This document shows, piece after piece, positions 22,889 through 29,652 of a stretch of 36,146 nt of DNA (position 1 is its first letter; each line of letters opens with the position of its first letter). A program made the position numbers and the translations under genes. The notes under the pieces are model-generated. The model saw nothing but the letters and a program-made list of their open reading frames with translations, was not told the origin of the DNA and did no database searches. The stretch spans positions 1 to 36,146 of the IMG/VR virus record IMGVR_UViG_3300009180_000110; one strand, written 5' to 3'. The stretch comes from a virus.

Positions 22889-23166
22889 TGTAGTCAATGT
22901 GGTCAATTTGTAGTCAATGTTTTTTGACGTGATTGACTACATGCGTACAGAGGGGAAATGGCTGTTTGTAGTCAATGTAGTCATCTATTCTGTTTAACTC
23001 TTATATGAGATATATATGTATAGGTTAGACCGGGCGCCAGCGCGCAAACGTGAGCTTTCATGAAATAGATGACTACATTGACTACAATGACTACGGCGCC
23101 AATGAAAAGCTGTAGTCAATCAGGCAAAAGACTACAGCCTACAGATTGACTACAGCATTGACTACA
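22889..23166. repeat. Iteron-like array of 9-bp units TGTAGTCAA
   Basis: About a dozen copies of TGTAGTCAAT or close variants occur in both orientations in a 390-bp gene-free stretch. Forward copies begin at 22889, 22898 (TGTGGTCAAT), 22909, 22967, 22976 and 23111. Reverse copies (ATTGACTACA type) begin at 22932, 23068, 23077, 23086, 23127, 23145 and 23157. Tandem copies repeat every 9 bp. The array separates the leftward operon from the terminase genes. It is a candidate replication origin, packaging site or multi-site operator. Confidence 0.75.
22966..23087. repeat. 24-bp perfect inverted repeat flanking an AT-rich segment
   Basis: Arm 1 (22966-22989) and arm 2 (23064-23087) are exact reverse complements over 24 bp, each holding two iteron units. 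The 74 bp between them contain an AT-rich stretch (TTATATGAGATATATATG, 23001-23018) followed by GGCGCC. An easily melted core flanked by protein sites is typical of an origin, though a cruciform or terminase-binding structure would look similar. Confidence 0.72.
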
Positions 23167-23176
23167 AGGGACCATC

Positions 23177-23602
23177 ATGGCAGGAACGAAAAAAAAACGG
23201 TCGGACCTAGAGCTGCTCGATGCAATAGACCCTGAATTGATCACAGGCATGTTAGAGCACGGCAAGAGCATTGCAGACGTTTGCCTCGCCTTAGGTATCA
23301 GCAAACGGGCTTTGGACATATGGATAGACCAAACGGGCTTCAGTGACGCTATACTCCGGGCGCGCGTGCGCGCCGCTGACATGATGGCTTGCGAGACATT
23401 GACGATAGCTGACAGCATATCGGATGACAACCCATCTCGCCCATTGCATCGAATCAGAACCAGGCAGTGGCTGGCTGAGCGATGGGACCCAAAGCAATAT
23501 GGCACCAAGCAAACCGAAGTGAGCATTAACATCGGAAGCCTGCGCCTGGATGCACTACGGCAAATCGAAGTAAGCACTAACATCGAGGCTGACACTGTAT
23601 AG
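23177..23602 (+). CDS. terS: Terminase small subunit
   Basis: A 141-residue protein that recognises phage DNA and recruits the large terminase. It has an N-terminal HTH (KSIADVCLALGISKRALDIWI), a helical core (LRARVRAADMMACETLTIAD) and a C-terminal conserved block (RIRTRQWLAERWDPKQYG) found in many phage small terminases. AAGGGA precedes the ATG, only 11 nt after the last iteron at 23157-23166. Small terminases often bind repeats near their own gene, so the array upstream may be its binding site. Confidence 0.82.
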   Translation: MAGTKKKRSDLELLDAIDPELITGMLEHGKSIADVCLALGISKRALDIWIDQTGFSDAILRARVRAADMMACETLTIADSISDDNPSRPLHRIRTRQWLAERWDPKQYGTKQTEVSINIGSLRLDALRQIEVSTNIEADTV

Positions 23603-23612
23603 ACGTACAGCC

Positions 23613-23637
23613 CCCCCCTTGACAAAAAGCTGGGGGG
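23613..23637 (+). other. C-tract/G-tract hairpin between terS and terL
   Basis: A run of eight C (23611-23618) faces a run of six G (23632-23637) across a 13-nt loop containing TTGACA. The stem is about 6 bp and no U-run follows. It could attenuate or pause transcription between the terminase genes. Length variation of the C-tract would not affect protein, since it is non-coding. Confidence 0.4.
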
Positions 23638-23700
23638 TGTAAACTGCAGCACAAAACACCCACCAAACTGCCCACATTGACCACAAAAAATTTTTAAAAA

Positions 23701-25104
23701 ATGAGTGAAAACCCATTTGTTGCTTTTGCACAACTCTACCGACAAAACCCTGTGCTGTTTGTCAAGGAGGTGCTGGGCGTCAAGCCTGACCCCTGGCAGG
23801 AAGAGTTTCTCAACCACATTGCGGCAAACAACCGCCGCATCAGCGTCCGGTCAGGGCATGGCGTAGGGAAGAGTACGGCAGCGTCCTGGGCAATCATCTG
23901 GTATCTGCTGTTGCGGTTTCCCGTCAAGATTGTGGTCACAGCGCCCACCAGCAGCCAGCTATATGACGCCCTGTTTGCTGAGTTGAAACGCTGGGTGAAA
24001 CAACTTCCCACTACTTTGCAGGAGCAGCTTGAGGTGAAGCAGGACCGCATTGAGGTGAAGGAGGCTCCCACTGAAGCCTTCGTCAGCGCCAGAACCAGCC
24101 GAGCAGAGCAGCCAGAGGCACTACAGGGAGTGCACAGTGAGAATGTGATGCTGGTGGCTGACGAGGCCAGCGGTATCCCCGAGCAGGTATTTGAGGCTGC
24201 AGCAGGCAGTATGTCAGGCCACAAGGCAGTTACTCTGCTGTTGGGAAATCCGGTCAGGAGCAGCGGTTTCTTCTACGACACCCACAACCGATTGAGGGAT
24301 GACTGGGTGACGATGAAGGTGAGCTGCGCCGATAGTCCTCGCGTGTCAGACGCTTATATGGATGAGATGAAGAGCAGGTACGGCGAGGAGTCCAACGCCT
24401 ACCGCATCCGGGTGCTGGGAGACTTCCCGCGCAGCGATGACGACACCGTGATACCGATGGAGTTGCTGGAGGCGGCTATCAACCGGGACGTTGCCATGAG
24501 TCCCATTGCCCAAGTGGTGTGGGGGCTGGACGTTGCGAGGTTTGGCAGTGACCGCAGCGCCTTGTGCAAGCGCCAGGGGAATGTGATCACTGAGTTGAAG
24601 ACCTGGAAGAACCTGGACCTGATGCAGCTCACTGGCGCCGTGATGGCTGAGTACCAGGCACTGGCGCCAAGTCAGCGCCCCCATGAGATCATGGTGGATA
24701 GCATTGGGTTGGGGGCTGGGGTGGTGGACAGGCTGCGTGAACTAAAGTTACCAGCCATTGGCATCAATGTGGCAGAATCCCCGGCATTGGGGAGTACCTA
24801 CCGCAATCTGAAGGCTGAGCTGTGGCACAAAGCCAAAGCCTGGTTGGAGAAGCGAGACTGCAAGATTCCCAAAGATGAGGGTCTGATTGCCGAACTGGCA
24901 ACGGTGCGGTACTTCTTCACCAGCAGCGGGAAGATTCAGATTGAGGGCAAGGACGAGATTCGCAAGCGTGGTCTAGCCTCACCAGACAAGGCAGACGCAT
25001 TCTGCTTGACCTTTGCCAGCGATGCCGGGACTGCGATGTATGGCAGCTTTGGCGGTAGCAAGTGGGGCCAGGGGATTAAACGTAACCTAACGAGGGCAGC
25101 ATGA
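23701..25104 (+). CDS. terL: Terminase large subunit
   Basis: A 467-residue packaging ATPase-nuclease. Walker A is G52-HGVGKST (RSGHGVGKST) and Walker B is VMLVADEASG (D154, E155). The RNase H-like nuclease acidic residues lie in GLDVARFGSD (about 277), MVDSIGLGAG (about 332) and DKADAFCL (about 431). It pumps DNA into the prohead and cuts it. No Shine-Dalgarno is visible: the leader is AAAAAATTTTTAAAAA right up to the ATG, unlike almost every other gene here. The start still agrees with family length. An ATTGACCACA copy of the upstream repeat lies 16 nt before the start. Confidence 0.95.
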   Translation: MSENPFVAFAQLYRQNPVLFVKEVLGVKPDPWQEEFLNHIAANNRRISVRSGHGVGKSTAASWAIIWYLLLRFPVKIVVTAPTSSQLYDALFAELKRWVKQLPTTLQEQLEVKQDRIEVKEAPTEAFVSARTSRAEQPEALQGVHSENVMLVADEASGIPEQVFEAAAGSMSGHKAVTLLLGNPVRSSGFFYDTHNRLRDDWVTMKVSCADSPRVSDAYMDEMKSRYGEESNAYRIRVLGDFPRSDDDTVIPMELLEAAINRDVAMSPIAQVVWGLDVARFGSDRSALCKRQGNVITELKTWKNLDLMQLTGAVMAEYQALAPSQRPHEIMVDSIGLGAGVVDRLRELKLPAIGINVAESPALGSTYRNLKAELWHKAKAWLEKRDCKIPKDEGLIAELATVRYFFTSSGKIQIEGKDEIRKRGLASPDKADAFCLTFASDAGTAMYGSFGGSKWGQGIKRNLTRAA

Positions 25105-25259
25105 AATACACAGCAGCAACAAAGAAAATTGCAAAGGTGATGGGCGAGTACAAGGACAAGAAGCTGATGAGCAGCTCCGGTCAGAAGGTGAAGACCCGTG
25201 ACCAGGCCGTGGCGATTGCCATGTCCGAGGCGCAGAAGATGAAAAAGGGGATGAAATGA
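25101..25259 (+). CDS. DUF6496-like small basic protein (52 aa)
   Basis: A 52-residue protein, MKYTAATKKIAKVMGEYKD, then SSGQKVKTRDQAVAIAMSEAQK and a basic end. The VKTRDQAVAIAMSEA pattern fits my memory of DUF6496, small basic proteins common in phages and plasmids. The ATG overlaps the large terminase stop, and its own stop overlaps the next start. It may bind DNA or help packaging, but there is no direct evidence. Confidence 0.75.
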   Translation: MKYTAATKKIAKVMGEYKDKKLMSSSGQKVKTRDQAVAIAMSEAQKMKKGMK

Positions 25260-25696
25260 GAACCATACCCAAAGAGATGAAACACGCCGTGATGATTATC
25301 ATGGGCGGCAAAGAGCCTGGCGACTCTTGTCCAGAGGCAACTCAAGATGTGACGCTGAATCTCAAGAACCGAGACAAGGCCATCACCAAGGCCGCATACG
25401 GTCCCGAGAATCCCAAGCTGCCCAACACCGAGTTCTGGATGCGGAAGGCAGAGAAGTGGGATGTCAGCGCCAAGGATGCCAAGATGAGCCGTTGCGGTAA
25501 CTGCTCTGCGTTCAACCAAAGCGATGAGATTGAATCCTGCATTGCCGAGGGTATTGGTGATGAGGGTGACCCCTGGGCGGTGATTGAGGCTGGTGATCTG
25601 GGGTATTGCGAGATATTTGACTTCAAGTGCGCGTCAAGCAGAACCTGCGATGCGTGGATTGTTGAAGACGAGGAAGTGGACACTGAATTGAAATGA
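25256..25696 (+). CDS. Cysteine-rich head-cluster protein (146 aa)
   Basis: A 146-residue protein with a C-terminal cysteine cluster: RCGNCSAFN, C in ESCIAEG, then GYCEIFDFKCASSRTCDAW. Seven cysteines in this spacing suggest a zinc ribbon or an iron-sulphur site. Proteins with the CGNCSAF and GYCxxFDFKC signatures occur between terminase and portal in many environmental phages and remain uncharacterised. Both ends overlap neighbours by 4 nt. Confidence 0.75.
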   Translation: MRTIPKEMKHAVMIIMGGKEPGDSCPEATQDVTLNLKNRDKAITKAAYGPENPKLPNTEFWMRKAEKWDVSAKDAKMSRCGNCSAFNQSDEIESCIAEGIGDEGDPWAVIEAGDLGYCEIFDFKCASSRTCDAWIVEDEEVDTELK

Positions 25697-26376
25697 ACCC
25701 TCCCATCGTCATCAGCACCGTCCACGGTAAGGGTTTACCCGTATTGCTGGAGAGCATTCGGCAGTATGCGCCTGATGTCCAGATTTACCTAAAAGGGCCA
25801 GAAAGGGTAATTAACGGCTGGAACTGCACTTTAGTTTTTGGTGATGCCACCAACTTTGGTGATGACTACAACGCAGTGATCAGGCAAGCATTGCGTGACG
25901 GGCATGGTGCCGTAGTGATTGCCAATGACGACATTGTGTTGACGCCATCCAGCTACCGGATGCTGCTGGATGATGCGTCTATCTGCAAGGAGCTGAACCA
26001 GAACCCTGGCCTGGTGGGGGCTAGGTCCGATGCCGTGAGGCCATTGCAGAATATTCGCTGGAACAACGGGGAGGAGCTGAACAATATGCAGTTCAGCCAT
26101 GAATCATTTGTCAGGCCAATATCGGTGGTCAGTCCGATATTTGCCTGGATGTCTGCAGAGGCATTTGAGGATTGTCAGTTTCCTCCAATTAATTACTTCA
26201 GCGATGATGTCATCTGCGCTGACCTGGTAAAGAAGGGCTACAAGCACTTTCTAAGTGCCAGCTACGTTCACCATATTGGCAGCAGCACCATAGGACGGGA
26301 TGCATATCAGTTGACGCTGGCGGCTAAACCTTGGATTGAGCAACATCGTCCAACCTACGCGAAAGAATGGTTTTGA
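25693..26376 (+). CDS. Glycosyltransferase-like protein, GT-A type
   Basis: A 227-residue protein with a GT-A nucleotide-sugar fold. It begins PIVISTVHGKGLPVLLESI, has a FGDDYNAVI segment, and an NDD (residues 78-80) in AVVIANDDIVL that takes the place of the DxD metal motif. A late FSDDVICADLVKKGYKHF resembles the catalytic-base region, followed by HHIGSSTIG. It could glycosylate a capsid protein or a nucleotide of the phage DNA. Its place between terminase and portal favours a virion target. The substrate is unknown. Confidence 0.78.
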   Translation: MNPPIVISTVHGKGLPVLLESIRQYAPDVQIYLKGPERVINGWNCTLVFGDATNFGDDYNAVIRQALRDGHGAVVIANDDIVLTPSSYRMLLDDASICKELNQNPGLVGARSDAVRPLQNIRWNNGEELNNMQFSHESFVRPISVVSPIFAWMSAEAFEDCQFPPINYFSDDVICADLVKKGYKHFLSASYVHHIGSSTIGRDAYQLTLAAKPWIEQHRPTYAKEWF

Positions 26377-26377
26377 A

Positions 26378-28441
26378 ATGGAAAATCTAAACACCGACAC
26401 CCAGGCCATTGAGGTCATGGACCTTGATGAATTGCAAGGCATCATCAGCATTGAGCTGACCGATGCAGTCAGCTACATTGACACCGACCTGAGTCCTATT
26501 CGCGCCAAGGGCACTGAATACTACAGGGGCGACCTGTTTGGCTCTGAGGAAGATGGGCGCAGCCAAGTGGTGGCGATGGAGGTGCGAGACACCGTTAGCG
26601 CAATGATGCCCAGCCTGATGCGGATATTCTTCAGCAGCGAAAACACGGTTGAGTTTGTGCCTACGGGGCCAGAAGACGTTGCCAACGCCCAGCAGGCCAC
26701 TGACTACTGCAACTTCATTTTTAACAGCGACAACAACGGTTTCCTGACCACCTACGCTACTTTTAAAGACAGCCTGGTGCGGAAGTGCGGGATTATGAAG
26801 TGCTGGTGGGAGGAGGATGAGACTGTTCGCATTGAAGAATACTCTGGCCTAGATGACCAGACGCTGCAGATATTGATGCAGGAGCAGACCGATGTGATGG
26901 TGATGAACACCTATCCAGATGAGATGATGGAACCAATGCACGATGTGCAGATCAAACGCAAGATCAAGGGTGGGCGGGTGCGGATTATGTCTGTGCCGCC
27001 CGAGGAACTGCTGCTGGACCGTAGGGCCAGGTCATTTGAAGACTCAGCCATTATTGCCCACCGCCAGATGGCCACCGTGGCGCAACTGATTGAGATGGGT
27101 TACGAAGAGGATGAGGTGCGGGAGAACATCACCAGCAACGACCTGGACACCAACGAGGAATACCTGGCGCGACAGCCCATGAGCAGCTTTGGTGTGTCTG
27201 TGGAGAGCGCCAACCCAATGATGGAGCGGGTACTGTACGTTGAGGCTTACCTGCGAGTGGACTACGACAAGGACGGTATTCCTGAGTTGCGGAAGGTCTG
27301 CTGTATTGGTAGCGGCTACAAGATTGTGCGGAACCTGCCATCGTCCTACATACCGTTTATTGACTTCCCTTGTGACCCCGAGCCTCACACCTCACCCCTG
27401 GAAGCAATGTCAATCTTTGACATCACCCACGACCTGCAGGAGATCAAAAGCGAAATTCTCAGGAACACGCTGGACTCCCTGGCGCAAAGCATCCACCCCC
27501 GCACTGCAATCGTTGAGGGGCAGGTCAACATTGATGATGTGCTGAACAACGAGACAGGCGCCATCATCAGGATGAGGGCACCCGGCATGGTGCAGCCGTT
27601 CAGCACACCATTTGTGGGCCAGGCAGCATTCCCGATGCTGGATTACATTGACCAGATTCGTGAGGACCGTACTGGCATGAGCAAAGCGGCAATGGGCTTG
27701 AATGCTGATGCCCTGCAGTCCAGCACCAAGGCCGCGGTGGCAGCGACCATCTCAGCCAGCCAGGGCCGCATTGAGTTGATCAGCCGCTTAATGGCAGAGG
27801 GCATGAAGAAGCTGTTCAAGAGCATTTTGTTCTTGGTGACCACCCACCAGGACAAAGCTCGCATGGTGCGCCTGAGGAATGAATTTGTGCAGATTGACCC
27901 TCGGGCCTGGGACGCTGCGATGGACTGCTCCATCAACATCGGCATGGGCAACGGCGACACCAACGAGCGAGTGGCGGCATTGATGCAGATCAGCGCCAAG
28001 CAGCAAGAAGTTCTGACCCAACTGGGTGTGGTGAATCCCTTGGTGACGCCAGCACAGTACAGCAGCACCCTGCGGAAGATTGTGGAACTGAACGGGTTCA
28101 AAGACCCAAGCCAATTCTTCAACCAGATACCCGCCGACTACCAGCCGCCACAGCCACCTGCACCCAAGCCAACCCCCGAGGAAGTGCTGGCGCAAGTGCA
28201 GGCACAGAGCATCCAGGCCGACATCCAGAAGAAGGCAGCAGAGCTTGAGCTAAGCCGCCAGAAGATGATGATGGACGATGACTTCGCACGGGACAAGATG
28301 TACCAGGAGATGGCGCTGAAGAAGTACGAGCTGGAGTTGAAGTACAACACCCAGATCAACACGGCAGAAATCACGGCTCAACAGAACATTGACCGTGAGC
28401 TGCTCAAACAACAAATGCAACAACAAGGAACCTTTCAATGA
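26378..28441 (+). CDS. Portal protein, P22/SU10 type
   Basis: A 687-residue portal, the ring through which DNA enters and leaves the head. Landmarks are an acidic N-terminal domain, VSAMMPSLMRIFFSSENTVEF near residue 75, KCGIMKCWWEEDE, EILRNTLDSLAQSIHP near residue 365 and ASQGRIELISRLMAEGMKKLF near residue 465. The C terminus is a long Gln-rich coiled coil (LLKQQMQQQG), the usual barrel region. Length and motifs fit the podoviral type. The start at 26378 (MENLNTD) follows the glycosyltransferase stop by one nucleotide; the upstream frame is read-through. Confidence 0.9.
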   Translation: MENLNTDTQAIEVMDLDELQGIISIELTDAVSYIDTDLSPIRAKGTEYYRGDLFGSEEDGRSQVVAMEVRDTVSAMMPSLMRIFFSSENTVEFVPTGPEDVANAQQATDYCNFIFNSDNNGFLTTYATFKDSLVRKCGIMKCWWEEDETVRIEEYSGLDDQTLQILMQEQTDVMVMNTYPDEMMEPMHDVQIKRKIKGGRVRIMSVPPEELLLDRRARSFEDSAIIAHRQMATVAQLIEMGYEEDEVRENITSNDLDTNEEYLARQPMSSFGVSVESANPMMERVLYVEAYLRVDYDKDGIPELRKVCCIGSGYKIVRNLPSSYIPFIDFPCDPEPHTSPLEAMSIFDITHDLQEIKSEILRNTLDSLAQSIHPRTAIVEGQVNIDDVLNNETGAIIRMRAPGMVQPFSTPFVGQAAFPMLDYIDQIREDRTGMSKAAMGLNADALQSSTKAAVAATISASQGRIELISRLMAEGMKKLFKSILFLVTTHQDKARMVRLRNEFVQIDPRAWDAAMDCSINIGMGNGDTNERVAALMQISAKQQEVLTQLGVVNPLVTPAQYSSTLRKIVELNGFKDPSQFFNQIPADYQPPQPPAPKPTPEEVLAQVQAQSIQADIQKKAAELELSRQKMMMDDDFARDKMYQEMALKKYELELKYNTQINTAEITAQQNIDRELLKQQMQQQGTFQ

Positions 28442-28704
28442 CCGAGGAAGACGTTATCCGCAAGGGCACAAAGTCAGAGCTACTGCTCCAAGACGAGGTT
28501 TTTACCAATGCCCTGCAGCAACTACAAGATATGCAGATTTACAAGTGGAAGACAAGCCTTCCTGATGAGACTGCAAAGCGTGAGCAGGCGTGGCTGATGA
28601 TTCAAGTCATTGACAACCTGCGGACTGAGTTGAAGAAGATGGTGGATAACGGCTGGATTGAGCGCAAAAAACTTGAGCGGTCAGGAAAATTGAAAGGAAT
28701 CTGA
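28438..28704 (+). CDS. Small helical head-cluster protein (88 aa)
   Basis: An 88-residue, mostly helical protein (ELLLQDEVFTNALQQLQDMQIYKWKTSLPDETAKREQAWLM is its core, in two parts). It is highly charged with a basic end (ERKKLERSGKLKGI). It overlaps the portal stop by 4 nt. Proteins of this size between portal and scaffold are common in SU10-like phages and of unknown role; it may assist assembly. Confidence 0.72.
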   Translation: MTEEDVIRKGTKSELLLQDEVFTNALQQLQDMQIYKWKTSLPDETAKREQAWLMIQVIDNLRTELKKMVDNGWIERKKLERSGKLKGI

Positions 28705-28705
28705 A

Positions 28706-29647
28706 ATGGATAATTTAAATGTTGCCAATGCGGCAAGTGCTATCAGCGCGATGTTGCCATCGGAAGGTGGGGACCAGCAGGACGTTGAGATGCAGGATGA
28801 GTTGACGGAAGTTGACTCAGCGGCTCCAGAGGAGGAATTGCAAGACTCCGATGGGGAACAGTCTGATGAAGTTGAGGCCGAGGAGGAGGAGGACAAGCCA
28901 CCCGTATTCACCGTCAAAGTTGACGGCAAGAATGTTGAGGTCACGCTTGAAGAACTCCAAAAGGGCTACAGCCGAGAAGCAGACTACACCCGCAAGACTC
29001 AGCAAGTGTCCGAGGAGCGAAGAGCGTTCCAGGCAGAGGCTGAACTTGTGCGGACGGAGCGCCAACAGTATTCTCAGTTGCTGGGTTCACTTCAGGCGCA
29101 ACTTCAGCAAAACGCTGCACCGCAAATCGACATGGATCGTCTTTACAGTGAAGACCCAATCGAATGGGTGCGGCAAAAGGAACTTGCAAGAGATGCCGAG
29201 AAAGTACACGCTGCCATCGTTTCCGAGAAGCAGCGACTCTCTCACATCCAGGCGCAAGAGCAATATCAGTCTATGCAGGCACACCTCGCAGAACAGCAAG
29301 ATGCCATGCTCAAAGCCATTCCCGAGTGGGCTAACCCCGACAAGGCGAAGGCTGAAAAGACGTTGCTGATTGAGTGGGGGCAGAAGCTAGGCTTTTCCTC
29401 TGACGAGCTGAAGAATATTTTTGACCACAGGGCTGTCGTTGCGCTGCGTAAAGCTGCGCTGTACGACCAGATGATGACCAAGAGGGGCAACATCAGGCCA
29501 GCGGTTAACAATGGGCCTAAACCCGCCAAGCCAGGTGCAGCGGGGAGAATGGACAACACAACTGACTCAAGAAGGTCGCAACAAAGACTTGCTAAAACTG
29601 GTCGCGTCAACGATGCGGCTTCCGCAATTGAACATCTTTTAAGGTAA
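28706..29647 (+). CDS. Scaffolding protein
   Basis: A 313-residue protein directly upstream of the capsid gene. The first 75 residues are very acidic (DEVEAEEEEDKPPVF), followed by VKVDGKNVEVTLEELQKGY, the common phage scaffold signature. A long coiled-coil region follows (around residues 95-190, RAFQAEAELVRTERQQYSQL) and a basic C terminus that would bind the capsid protein. GAAAGGAATCTGAA precedes the ATG. Composition, length and place all agree. Confidence 0.85.
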   Translation: MDNLNVANAASAISAMLPSEGGDQQDVEMQDELTEVDSAAPEEELQDSDGEQSDEVEAEEEEDKPPVFTVKVDGKNVEVTLEELQKGYSREADYTRKTQQVSEERRAFQAEAELVRTERQQYSQLLGSLQAQLQQNAAPQIDMDRLYSEDPIEWVRQKELARDAEKVHAAIVSEKQRLSHIQAQEQYQSMQAHLAEQQDAMLKAIPEWANPDKAKAEKTLLIEWGQKLGFSSDELKNIFDHRAVVALRKAALYDQMMTKRGNIRPAVNNGPKPAKPGAAGRMDNTTDSRRSQQRLAKTGRVNDAASAIEHLLR

Positions 29648-29652
29648 TCAAA

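Noticed and set aside
22889-23166. CRISPR array
   Set aside because: Repeats are about 9-10 bp, in both orientations, and spacers are irregular and mostly very short; no cas genes are present.
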